Positions 7,403 to 13,861 of a stretch of 18,049 nucleotides of DNA are shown in pieces. How positions within the stretch are numbered: position 1 is the first letter of the stretch; each line of letters starts with the position of its first letter. This DNA is from JAEZAA01 sp964514485 (GTDB lineage: Bacteria; Pseudomonadota; Gammaproteobacteria; Pseudomonadales; Oleiphilaceae): positions 1-18,049 of the forward strand of contig CAZEWG010000044.1 of NCBI GenBank assembly GCA_964514485.1. The letters run 5' to 3'. The notes below the pieces were generated by a model. The model had not been told where the DNA came from. It did not search any database and saw only the letters and a list, made by a program, of their open reading frames with translations. Made by a program: the position numbers and the translations under genes.

Positions 7403-7700
7403 AGAATCTTGCCCCACTACCAATACGCTGTTTTTATTTGTTTTTGCTTGGCGTCGCCTGGTTTGGCGGGTTGGCTGAAAGCCGGCGGTGCGGCATGTTC
7501 AAACCGGGCTTCGCGCATCCTTGCCATTGCTGTAGCTTTATATGCCGTTGGCAATGCTCGCCAAATTGTCGACTGAGTCACATGGTTCGTAAAGTCGTCG
7601 AGCTTGGCCAGCTACAGTGGAAGACTAACAGTATTAGTGTTAGTTCACAATTCTAAAATAATTGACGTTGCGTTTGCCTCAGTCTTGTCAGGAGTTGTTC
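7403..7700. other. Divergent intergenic region between Mpo1-like and nitroreductase genes
   Basis: These roughly 300 bases hold no supported gene; short open frames here have no recognisable sequence or ribosome binding site. Two inverted repeats are visible: TTGGC/GCCAA with a 7-base centre (7548-7564) and the larger operator-like palindrome at 7624-7644. The promoters of both divergent genes should lie here. Confidence 0.6.
7624..7644. promoter_or_regulatory. Operator-like palindrome before the nitroreductase gene
   Basis: ACTAACA (7624-7630) and TGTTAGT (7638-7644) are exact 7-bp inverted arms around a 7-base centre GTATTAG, whose ends CTA/TAG-like bases keep part of the symmetry. A -10-like TAAAAT lies at 7654-7659, which would put the palindrome across the -35 region. 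This is the position expected for a repressor or activator site. The regulator is unknown and is not encoded in the window. Confidence 0.45.
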
Positions 7701-8264
7701 ATGGATAATCTCGAGTTGTTGGAGGGGAGGGTCTCGGCGCCCTTGCTGCATGAGCCCGCGCCGCCCCCGGCGGTGGTTGAGCAGGCGATTCGCGCGGCGA
7801 TCAGGGCGCCGGATCATGGCCAGCTCAAGCCCTGGCGTTTTTTGACGATCCGGGGGGAGGGACTGAACCAGTTAGGGGAGTTGCTGGTGAAAGCAGGGGT
7901 GGCGAAGGATCCGGCCACTGACGAGCGTGAAACCAACAAGCTGCGCAATATGCCCCACCGGGCCCCCATGGTCATTGTGGCGATTACCCGTTTACAGGAG
8001 AACCCGAAGGTTCCTGCCAATGAGCAACGGCTGTCGACGGGGGCGGCAGTCATGAAAATGATGCTGGCGCTTCATGCGCAAGGTTACGGCAGTATGTGGC
8101 GCACCGGTTGGCTGGCGTACGACCCGGTTGTGGAGCAGGGGCTCGGCTTGTCGGAAAACGAGGAAATAGCCGGGTTCATCTATGTTGGAACGGCCAGCGG
8201 AAAAGAGCGTCAGGCACCGAAGCTGGATCCTGCCGACTTTTGCCAGGCGTGGGGGAGCGACTGA
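7701..8264 (+). CDS. ydjA: Nitroreductase family protein, YdjA-like
   Basis: This 187-residue FMN-dependent oxidoreductase is close to E. coli YdjA (183 residues), the minimal nitroreductase fold that works as a homodimer with FMN and a nicotinamide cofactor. Matching blocks are LLEGRVSAPLLHEPAP (N-terminal, FMN phosphate contact region around Arg10/Ser12), IRAPDHGQLKPWRF (35-47), RAPMVIV near residue 87, KVPANEQRLSTGAAVMKMMLALHAQGYGSMWRTG (103-126) and GFIYVGTA near 160. The physiological substrate of YdjA is not known. The ATG at 7701 is chosen because AGGAG (7690-7694) lies just before it and homology starts there. The gene stands alone, with an operator-like palindrome about 57 bp upstream and a GC-rich hairpin right after its stop. 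Confidence 0.93.
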   Translation: MDNLELLEGRVSAPLLHEPAPPPAVVEQAIRAAIRAPDHGQLKPWRFLTIRGEGLNQLGELLVKAGVAKDPATDERETNKLRNMPHRAPMVIVAITRLQENPKVPANEQRLSTGAAVMKMMLALHAQGYGSMWRTGWLAYDPVVEQGLGLSENEEIAGFIYVGTASGKERQAPKLDPADFCQAWGSD

Positions 8265-8269
8265 GAGAT

Positions 8270-8287
8270 GCGGGGCCAGCGCCCCGC
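8270..8287. terminator. GC-rich hairpin between convergent genes
   Basis: GCGGGGC (8270-8276) and GCCCCGC (8281-8287) form a perfect 7-bp stem with a CAGC loop. It sits 5 bases after the nitroreductase stop and 9 bases from the stop of the converging GIY-YIG gene. Neither side has a good T-run, so it may act with Rho or as a two-way 3' barrier. Confidence 0.5.
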
Positions 8288-8296
8288 CATGATCAG

Positions 8297-8626
8297 CTAG
8301 AAGTCTTCCGGATCGGGAATCTCTCGAGAGGCACGGACCGCGGCAGGAGCCACGACACTGGTGCGATAGCCTCGCAGAGACTTTGCATTAAAGCTTTCGA
8401 TCGCTTCTTCTTCCAAAGCAACTAACTCTTCCCGGGAGCTGGCTTCCGCCCACTCCTGCACGTCGAAGCTGTGGGCGCCGTATTGGCGAATTTCGTCATA
8501 CAGAGGGAATTCCAACGGCAGCCCGGCTGCGAGCACCAACTGGGACCAGCGGTCATCAACTGACTCCCGGGTAGTCCCGACATAGACTTGCTGAGTTACT
8601 TTGTTTGTCACGGTAAATACGATCAC
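8297..8626 (-). CDS. Small GIY-YIG domain protein
   Basis: This 110-residue stand-alone protein matches the GIY-YIG nuclease fold. The first strand, IVFTVTNKVTQQVYVGTT, corresponds to the G-I-Y...Y-I-G hairpin, with Phe4 in place of the first Tyr and Y15-V-G17 for YIG. Arg26 in DDRW is the expected catalytic Arg, and Glu72-74 in LEEEAIESFNAKSLRGY the expected catalytic Glu region followed by Asn80 and GY. The key Tyr, Arg and Glu are therefore present although the first motif is divergent. No DNA-binding domain or transposon context is seen; it is not evidently a homing nuclease. The start is GTG at 8626, preceded by AGAAGG at good spacing. It may cut or bind nucleic acid, but no substrate can be named. 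Confidence 0.75.
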   Translation of the reverse strand: MIVFTVTNKVTQQVYVGTTRESVDDRWSQLVLAAGLPLEFPLYDEIRQYGAHSFDVQEWAEASSREELVALEEEAIESFNAKSLRGYRTSVVAPAAVRASREIPDPEDF

Positions 8627-8745
8627 GTCGTTACCTTCTAAACATATCTGGGCTAGTGGAATGATTGGGGTGACGGGATTCCGTACACCGTGGACTAGGC
8701 CGCGTGGAGCGCGATCCAGAGACTGCCATAAGCAGTTTTGCGCCC

Positions 8746-8751
8746 ATTATA
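8746..8751 (-). promoter_or_regulatory. -10 box likely serving the GIY-YIG gene
   Basis: The minus strand reads CGTATAATGGG, a perfect TATAAT hexamer with G-rich sequence after it. No good TTGACA lies 16-18 bases upstream (the 17-bp position reads CTTCCC). Initiation here would give a leader of about 115 bases. This rests on one hexamer only. Confidence 0.35.
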
Positions 8752-8852
8752 CGAGTGATTCGGTGGAGGGGAAGTCTTGACAAAAATGTCAGAAAACACC
8801 TCATGCCAGGCTGGATTTGCCGCAATCGCGATAGTTTTTCCCCTTCTTTTGC

Positions 8853-8889
8853 CGGCGGTGGCAAAGTGCTGCCGCCGCCGCTTCTTTTT
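8853..8889 (+). terminator. Terminator-like hairpin upstream of flgB
   Basis: CGGCGGTGGC (8853-8862) can pair with GCTGCCGCCG (8868-8877) through ten pairs, two of them G-T, around an AAAGT loop. CTTCTTTTTAT follows after a few bases. No plus-strand gene precedes it for more than 500 bases. It might insulate flgB from readthrough or end a short unrecognised transcript. Confidence 0.4.
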
Positions 8890-8950
8890 ATCTGTATAAA
8901 GATCTCTTGAAAATAAATTAAGTCGTTGAAAAATAATGATGTTTAAAAGT

Positions 8951-8966
8951 TGGCACTGTCATTGCT
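8951..8966 (+). promoter_or_regulatory. Sigma-54 promoter of the flgB operon
   Basis: TGGCAC (8951-8956) and TTGCT (8962-8966) are separated by five bases, so the invariant GG (-24) and GC (-12) have exactly 10 bases between them. This matches the RpoN consensus TGGCAC-N5-TTGCW at every position. Transcription would start near 8977, giving a leader of about 50 bases before flgB. In many polar-flagellated gammaproteobacteria the rod/hook operon is driven by RpoN with a flagellar activator. Confidence 0.92.
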
Positions 8967-9027
8967 TTTACCCTGGCAAAGAGAATTGTTTGCCGCATTC
9001 AGGGTGGCAGTTGAGAGGGTAGAGCAG

Positions 9028-9417
9028 ATGGCGATTAATTTTGATAAAGCATTGGGGATTCATGAAAGAGCCCTGGGGCTTCGCTCCCAGCGGGCTGAAA
9101 TCCTCGCCAACAATCTGGCTAATGCTGATACGCCCGGCTTCAAAGCGCGCGATATGGACTTTCAGGCCATGTTGGCGGGTCAGATGGAGTCTGCCGCACC
9201 CCTGCGCACCACTAACGAGCGTCATCTGACGACTGCAACTCCGGCTACTGGTGAGCTGCTTTATCGTAACCCGATTCAGCCCGCAATTGACGGCAATACG
9301 GTGGATACCCAGCAGGAGATGGCCGAGTTTTCCAAGAATGCCTTGAGCTTCCAGGCCAGCTTCCAATTCCTGAACAGCAAGTTTAAAGGCCTGACCTCGG
9401 CGATTAAAGGAGAGTAA
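9028..9417 (+). CDS. flgB: Flagellar basal-body rod protein FlgB
   Basis: FlgB is a proximal rod subunit placed at the base of the axial structure next to the MS ring and FliE. It is exported by the flagellar type III system without a cleaved signal. The 129-residue sequence begins MAINFDKALGIHERALGLR and contains the rod motif LANNLANADTPGFKARDMDF (about 29-48), both diagnostic. The C-terminal NALSFQASFQFLNSKFKGL is the paired helix typical of rod proteins. Start ATG 9028 has GAGAGGG upstream; a longer frame beginning at 8950 would lie inside the sigma-54 promoter and is excluded. It is the first gene of the operon and overlaps or touches flgC. Confidence 0.97.
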   Translation: MAINFDKALGIHERALGLRSQRAEILANNLANADTPGFKARDMDFQAMLAGQMESAAPLRTTNERHLTTATPATGELLYRNPIQPAIDGNTVDTQQEMAEFSKNALSFQASFQFLNSKFKGLTSAIKGE

Positions 9418-9419
9418 TG

Positions 9420-9854
9420 ATGTCCCTTAACAATATCTTTGATATCGCTGGCTCAGCCATGACCGCGCAATCCATCCGGCTGAATACAGTGGCCAGTAAC
9501 CTCGCCAACGCCGAATCCGCCAGTAGCAGTGTTGAGACGACCTATCGTGCTCGCAAGCCCATTTTTGCTGCAATCCAGCAGCAGGCGCTCAATGGCCTGT
9601 CGGGCGGCATGGAGGATCCGGCCAGCAAGGGAGTACAGGTTGCGGGGATTGTGGAAAGTGATGCGCCGCTGGATATGCGCTATGAGCCGAATCACCCTAT
9701 GGCCAATGAAGACGGCTACGTGCTGTACCCGAATGTGAATGTGGTGGAAGAAATGGCCGATATGATCTCTTCCTCTCGCAGTTTTCAGATGAACGTGGAA
9801 GTTATGGATTCTGCAAAAACCATGATGCAGCGCGTATTAACACTTGGGCAATAA
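9420..9854 (+). CDS. flgC: Flagellar basal-body rod protein FlgC
   Basis: FlgC is the second proximal rod subunit. The 144-residue protein shows NIFDIAGSAMTAQSIRLNTVASNLANAES at its start and SRSFQMNVEVMDSAKTMMQRVLTLGQ at its end, the two halves of the coiled-coil found in all rod and hook subunits. Two start codons are possible in TAATGATG: ATG 9417 overlaps the flgB stop, and ATG 9420 follows it. AAGGAG at 9407-9412 is better spaced for 9420. This tight junction implies translational coupling with flgB. Its length is slightly above the 134 residues of E. coli FlgC. Confidence 0.97.
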   Translation: MSLNNIFDIAGSAMTAQSIRLNTVASNLANAESASSSVETTYRARKPIFAAIQQQALNGLSGGMEDPASKGVQVAGIVESDAPLDMRYEPNHPMANEDGYVLYPNVNVVEEMADMISSSRSFQMNVEVMDSAKTMMQRVLTLGQ

Positions 9855-9877
9855 GGGTTGGGGCAGAGGACTAGGAA

Positions 9878-10552
9878 ATGAGCATGAATAGTGTAAGTGG
9901 CGCCAACGACATCCTGAGCCAATATGCCATCGCTCCCAAGGAGAAGCAGAACTCCAATGAGCTGGGGCAGGATGCGTTCATGGAGTTGCTGATTACTCAG
10001 TTGAATAATCAGAACCCCTTGGAGCCCCAGGACAACTCGCAGTTTATTGCCCAGCTGGCGCAGTTCAGTTCCCTGGAGGGCATTCAGCAGCTGAACAATA
10101 CCGTTAGCACCACCGCCAGTCAGTTCCGCTCGACCCAGGCACTGCAGGCGTCAGCCATGGTGGGGCGTTCCGTGTTCGTGCCGACCGATAACGCGACTTT
10201 GGGAGCAAGTGGTTCTGTCTCAGGTTTTGTGGATCTGGGAGTTGCGGCGGGCGATTTGCGAATCAACATCTACAACCCCACCGGTGAGCTGGTGCGTCAG
10301 ATTGAACTGGGCACTCAGGAGGCGGGTGAAGTGGAGTTTGTCTGGGATGGCAAAAATGATAAGGGAGAGGCGGTGTCGGCCGGTGCCTATCAGGTCCGGG
10401 CTGAGGTGTCCGCAGGTGGTGTTTCTGAGCAGTTGCAGACCTATATCAGCTCCAATGTGAACAGTGTGTCGATTGCGAAAAATGGCGCGTTGACATTGAA
10501 CCTGGCCGGGCTGGGTCCCATTGCCGTCGAAGACGTTCGCCAAATTAACTAA
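9878..10552 (+). CDS. flgD: Flagellar hook capping protein FlgD
   Basis: FlgD forms the temporary cap on which hook subunits assemble and is discarded when the hook is finished. The 224-residue protein has the diagnostic N-terminal block LGQDAFMELLITQLNNQNPLEPQDNSQFIAQLAQFSSLEGIQ (about 28-70). It is followed by a FlgD Ig-like/tudor region with IYNPTGELVRQIELGTQEAGEVEFVWDGKNDKGE (about 128-165). Length is near that of E. coli (231). The short gap of 23 bases after flgC and an AGGA-type ribosome binding site before ATG 9878 support co-transcription. All expected sections are present. Confidence 0.96.
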   Translation: MSMNSVSGANDILSQYAIAPKEKQNSNELGQDAFMELLITQLNNQNPLEPQDNSQFIAQLAQFSSLEGIQQLNNTVSTTASQFRSTQALQASAMVGRSVFVPTDNATLGASGSVSGFVDLGVAAGDLRINIYNPTGELVRQIELGTQEAGEVEFVWDGKNDKGEAVSAGAYQVRAEVSAGGVSEQLQTYISSNVNSVSIAKNGALTLNLAGLGPIAVEDVRQIN

Positions 10553-10581
10553 AAGAATTTTGCCTAAAGTAGAGGTGTAGT

Positions 10582-12033
10582 ATGCCATTCAATGTCGCAT
10601 TATCCGGCCTGCGGGCTGCCTCCACCGACCTCGAGGTTACCGGTAATAACGTTGCCAATGCCAGCACCACAGGTTTCAAGAAGTCGTCGGTTCAGTTCGG
10701 CGATCTCTATGCCAGCAGTTTTCTGAGTGGCTCCATTAACCAGATCGGTAGTGGGGTGAGAGTTCAGACTATTTCCCAGAACTTTGGTCAGGGCAGTATT
10801 TCTGTTACCGCCAATAGCCTGGATCTTGCCATCAATGGTGAAGGCTTCTTTGTGCTGGATCATGGTGGTGAGCGCCGCTATTCCCGAGCCGGGCACTTTG
10901 GCGTTGATAATCAGGGCTATATCGTCAATAACACGGGTATGAAAATTCAGGGTTATATGGGCGAGGCCAATGGTCCGTTGGGCCCACTGCGTGTGAGCAG
11001 TGAAAACCTGGCGCCTCGTCGTACCGAGGATGTGATGGCCAGTCTGAACCTGAACTCCAGTAGTGCAACCATTCCGCAAGCGTTGAGCAGCCTTACCCCT
11101 GGGCTGGACCGGGTGCTGACCGTGACTTTGGCGGATGGGTCTGTTGCCAGGCTGCAAATTTCTGCCGCTGATACGGCAGAGGATATTGCCAATGCTTTGA
11201 ATGGAATTTCTCCGGGCGTGGCCACACACGATAATGTGACAGTCACCCTGGGAGCGGGCGCTGCGGTCAGTGAGCATCAGTTCGACCCGACCGACCCCAA
11301 AACCTATAACCACACCACCTCGACCACCATCTACGACAGTCTTGGCAATGCTCATGTGCTGAGTATGTACTTCATCCAGGAGCAAACCGTTGAGGGTTCG
11401 GAAAAGACCCCTTGGACCATGCATCTGCAGGTGAATGGTCGGGATGTGGGTGCCTCCGCCTATAACCTGGTGTTCAACAGTGATGGCAGTCTGGATGCCA
11501 GCATGTCGGACAAGATCGAGGTGAACAACTGGGTACCACGCAAGCCGGATGGGACTCCCAATGGAGCAACCGGACCTAATGGCAATCCCAACTCTACCTT
11601 TGCGGTGGATATTTCTCAGTTGACCCAGTATGGCAGTCCTTTTGCTGTCAATGACATGCAACAGGATGGCTATACCACCGGACGAATGGCTGGGCTGGAT
11701 GTCAATAAAGATGGCGTGATTTTTGCTAGATATACCAACGGACAATCCCAGGTGATTGGGCGGGTGGCCTTGGCGACCTTTAAGGATATGGATGGATTGG
11801 CGTCGGTTGGTGATACCACCTGGGTGGAAACCTACCGCTCCGGCCAACCTCTGATCGGTACGCCAGGCATGGCGGCGTTGGGGGCCATCCAGTCCAATGC
11901 GCTGGAGGACTCGAACGTGGATCTGTCCGACCAGCTGGTGAACCTGATCATTGCCCAGCGCAACTATCAGGCCAATGCCAAGACGATTGAAACCGCCAAT
12001 GCGGTGACGCAAACCATCATCAACCTCCGGTAG
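10582..12033 (+). CDS. flgE: Flagellar hook protein FlgE
   Basis: FlgE is the structural subunit of the hook, the universal joint outside the cell. The 483-residue protein starts MPFNVALSGLRAASTDLEVTGNNVANASTTGFKKS and ends with LVNLIIAQRNYQANAKTIETANAVTQTII, the paired terminal helices of axial proteins. A middle stretch IYDSLGNAHVLSMYFIQ fits the conserved hook D1/D2 boundary. It is about 80 residues longer than E. coli FlgE (402), the extra length lying in the surface-exposed middle region, as is common outside enterics. AGAGG at 10571-10575 is the ribosome binding site. It is probably the last gene of the flgBCDE block, because a stable hairpin follows. Confidence 0.97.
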   Translation: MPFNVALSGLRAASTDLEVTGNNVANASTTGFKKSSVQFGDLYASSFLSGSINQIGSGVRVQTISQNFGQGSISVTANSLDLAINGEGFFVLDHGGERRYSRAGHFGVDNQGYIVNNTGMKIQGYMGEANGPLGPLRVSSENLAPRRTEDVMASLNLNSSSATIPQALSSLTPGLDRVLTVTLADGSVARLQISAADTAEDIANALNGISPGVATHDNVTVTLGAGAAVSEHQFDPTDPKTYNHTTSTTIYDSLGNAHVLSMYFIQEQTVEGSEKTPWTMHLQVNGRDVGASAYNLVFNSDGSLDASMSDKIEVNNWVPRKPDGTPNGATGPNGNPNSTFAVDISQLTQYGSPFAVNDMQQDGYTTGRMAGLDVNKDGVIFARYTNGQSQVIGRVALATFKDMDGLASVGDTTWVETYRSGQPLIGTPGMAALGAIQSNALEDSNVDLSDQLVNLIIAQRNYQANAKTIETANAVTQTIINLR

Positions 12034-12039
12034 GTTTCG

Positions 12040-12076
12040 AGCCTCCGGTTAGGCGGGGCTGAAGCCGCCGGAGGCT
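12040..12076 (+). other. Stable hairpin between flgE and flgF
   Basis: AGCCTCCGG (12040-12048) pairs perfectly with CCGGAGGCT (12068-12076), 9 bp, around a 19-base loop that itself contains GGC/GCC. No T-run follows (it reads GATTCAAAC), so it is not a classic terminator. It could act as a 3' stabiliser for the abundant hook message, a processing site, or a partial barrier before flgF. Confidence 0.7.
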
Positions 12077-12098
12077 GATTCAAACAGTGGAGTAGGGT

Positions 12099-12851
12099 AT
12101 GGACAAGGCGTTATACATTTCCATGACCGGTGCCAGCCAGAGCATGCTGGCGCAAAAGAATCACGCCAATAATTTGGCGAACGTCAATACTACGGCGTTC
12201 AAGGCAGATTTGGCGCAGGCGCGTGCCATGCCGGTTTTTGGTGAGCACTATCCATCCCGGGCTTATGCCATGACGGAGCGTCCGGCCACGGATCTCGCCC
12301 AGGGGACGCTGATCCAAACTGGTCGTGATCTGGATATTGCCGTTGCCGGTGATGGCTGGATTGCCGTTCAGGCGCCGGACGGCACTGAGGCCTACACCCG
12401 CAGTGGCGACCTTTCGATAGACATCAATGGTGTGTTGCGGACCGGCAGCGGATTGCCGGTGCTGGGCAATGCAGGGCCGGTCGCAGTGCCGCCTTCCGCC
12501 AAAGTTCAAATCGGCACGGATGGCACGATCTCAGTGATTCCCCTGGGGGCGGCCCCTAATGAAATCGCGGAAATCGATCGGATCAAGCTGGTGAATCCGC
12601 CCGGGCAACAGCTGGAAAAGGGACAGGATGGCCTGATTCACCTGAGACCGGAGTTCCAGACTGGTGAGCCGCTCGTGGCCGATGGTGCCGTTCGGGTGGA
12701 GCCGGGCTTTCTGGAGGCCAGCAATGTCAATGCAGTTGATGCACTCACACAAATCATCTCTCTCTCCCGCCAATTCGAGCTGCAAGTCAAGGTAATGCAG
12801 TCCGCGGATGAAAATTCCGAAAGAGCGGCACGCTTATTGCAGATCTCCTAG
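12099..12851 (+). CDS. flgF: Flagellar basal-body rod protein FlgF
   Basis: FlgF is the third proximal rod subunit, lying between FlgC and the distal rod. The 250-residue protein has MDKALYISMTGASQSMLAQKNHANNLANVNTTAFKADLAQARAMP at its start, typical of FlgF, with LANVNTTAFKADL as the rod motif. The core GDGWIAVQAPDGTEAYTRSGDLSIDINGVL (about 83-112) and terminal LEASNVNAVDALTQIISLSRQFELQVKVMQSADENSERAARLL also fit. Length equals that of E. coli (251). GGAG at 12089-12092 precedes the ATG. Gaps on both sides (65 and 162 bp) are large for this cluster and carry hairpins. Confidence 0.96.
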   Translation: MDKALYISMTGASQSMLAQKNHANNLANVNTTAFKADLAQARAMPVFGEHYPSRAYAMTERPATDLAQGTLIQTGRDLDIAVAGDGWIAVQAPDGTEAYTRSGDLSIDINGVLRTGSGLPVLGNAGPVAVPPSAKVQIGTDGTISVIPLGAAPNEIAEIDRIKLVNPPGQQLEKGQDGLIHLRPEFQTGEPLVADGAVRVEPGFLEASNVNAVDALTQIISLSRQFELQVKVMQSADENSERAARLLQIS

Positions 12852-12888
12852 TAACGTTGGATTAACGGCAGATTTTCGCCGGTTTCAT

Positions 12889-12914
12889 CGGGCGCGAGGT
12901 TAGGCCTCCGCCCG
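12889..12914 (+). other. Hairpin between flgF and flgG with an alternative partner
   Basis: CGGGCG (12889-12894) pairs with CGCCCG (12909-12914), and inside it AGG (12897-12899) pairs with CCT (12905-12907). A second copy of CGCCCG at 12954-12959 could pair with the same 5' arm instead, extending to CGGGCGC/GCGCCCG. The two folds exclude each other. No T-run follows either. The flgF-flgG gap of 162 bases has no gene. Confidence 0.5.
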
Positions 12915-13013
12915 GGAATGATCTCAACTCATGTTCCTCTGTTATTGATTCGGCGCCCGGGTCTGGGTGCTGCCATCGGTCAGGGGTGAGCATTGATACG
13001 AGGAGAAATTCGC

Positions 13014-13799
13014 ATGCACGGTGCACTTTGGGTCAGTAAAACCGGTTTGAGCGCTCAGGATACCCAGCTCAAGACTATTTCCAATAACCTCGCAAACGTG
13101 AATACCACCGGCTTCAAACGGGACCGCGCCATGTTTGAAGACCTGTTGTATCAAGTCAAACGTCAGCCCGGTGGCATGACAACCCAGGACAGCCAGCTGC
13201 CCTCCGGGCTCCAGGTGGGGACTGGGGTGCGTGTGGTTGGCACGCAAAAGGTTTTTACCGAGGGTAATTTGCAGGTGACCGAGCAGCCGTTGGATATTGC
13301 CATCAACGGTCGGGGCTTTTTTCAGATCCTGCAACCCGACGGCACTATCGCCTATACCCGTGACGGCCAGTTTCAGCTGAATGCCGATGGTGACATCGTG
13401 ATGCCGAATGGGCTGCCACTGGAGCCGGGTATCACCATTCCCGAAAACACCAAATCCATCACCATTGGCACTGACGGCACTGTATCCGTGGTGCTCGATG
13501 GCGAAGCCGAGTCGACGGAAATCGGTAATATTCCCATCGTTGACTTCATCAACCCCGCGGGCCTGGAGGCAATCGGTAATAACCTGTTCCGTCAGACCGC
13601 GGCCAGTGGTGATCCTCTGGAGGGTGTGCCTGGGCTGGACGGTTTGGGCCGGTTGGAGCAGGGCATGATTGAAGGCTCCAACGTGGAAGTGGTTGAGGAG
13701 CTGGTCAACATGATCACCACTCAGCGGGCCTATGAAATGAACTCCAAGGTTATTTCCACGGCAGATCAGATGCTGCAATACATCAGTCAGAATCTCTGA
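13014..13799 (+). CDS. flgG: Flagellar distal rod protein FlgG
   Basis: FlgG builds the distal rod that passes through the P and L rings. The 261-residue protein (E. coli 260) starts MHGALWVSKTGLSAQDTQLKTISNNLANVNTTGFKRDRAMFEDLLYQ. It contains the FlgG-type segment QPGGMTTQDSQLPSGLQVGTGV and ITQRAYEMNSKVISTADQMLQYI-type end (with TTQRAYEMNSK here), all diagnostic. The ATG at 13014 is chosen because AGGAGA (13001-13006) precedes it; a TTG at 12993 would add seven residues. The downstream gene flgH follows after 62 bp. Confidence 0.97.
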   Translation: MHGALWVSKTGLSAQDTQLKTISNNLANVNTTGFKRDRAMFEDLLYQVKRQPGGMTTQDSQLPSGLQVGTGVRVVGTQKVFTEGNLQVTEQPLDIAINGRGFFQILQPDGTIAYTRDGQFQLNADGDIVMPNGLPLEPGITIPENTKSITIGTDGTVSVVLDGEAESTEIGNIPIVDFINPAGLEAIGNNLFRQTAASGDPLEGVPGLDGLGRLEQGMIEGSNVEVVEELVNMITTQRAYEMNSKVISTADQMLQYISQNL

Positions 13800-13861
13800 T
13801 AGTCGTGAGTTGTAGGCTTGTTGCCCACAACCGGGCAAACGGCAACGCAAGGGTGATTGGT

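Larger units (their letters stand above)
8627..9027. other. Divergent region between the GIY-YIG gene and flgB
   Basis: These 400 bases hold no supported gene. On the minus strand there is a perfect -10 box TATAAT (8751 to 8746) within CGTATAATGGG, about 120 bases before the GIY-YIG start. Its -35 partner is weak. A small inverted repeat TGACA/TGTCA (8778-8791) lies upstream of it. A terminator-like hairpin with a T-run is at 8853-8889, followed by an AT-rich stretch and the sigma-54 promoter of flgB. Binding sites for a FleQ-like activator would be expected here but cannot be recognised by eye. Confidence 0.6.

Noticed and set aside
7438..7656. Short plus-strand frames in the gap before the nitroreductase gene
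   Set aside because: No homology recognised, no good ribosome binding site, and they run across the operator-like palindrome.
8631..8910. Short frames on both strands between the GIY-YIG gene and flgB
   Set aside because: They lack recognisable sequence and cross promoter and hairpin elements; this is better read as regulatory DNA.
10565..10591. Sigma-28-like TAAA-N15-GCC match before flgE
   Set aside because: The -10 part would lie on the flgE start codon and matches GCCGATAA poorly beyond GCC, so transcription would begin inside the gene.
10600..12012. A 470-codon open frame on the minus strand opposite flgE, with similar long antisense frames opposite flgG (12942-14009) and flgJ (15782-16723)
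   Set aside because: The plus-strand genes are certain by homology. The antisense translations are rich in His, Arg and Gln with no domain or ribosome binding site, as expected from codon bias of the real genes.
12898..12911. GG-N10-GC spacing before flgG, as in sigma-54 promoters
   Set aside because: Surrounding bases (AGGTTA and CCGCC) do not resemble TGGCAC and TTGCW; the spacing match is by chance within the hairpin.
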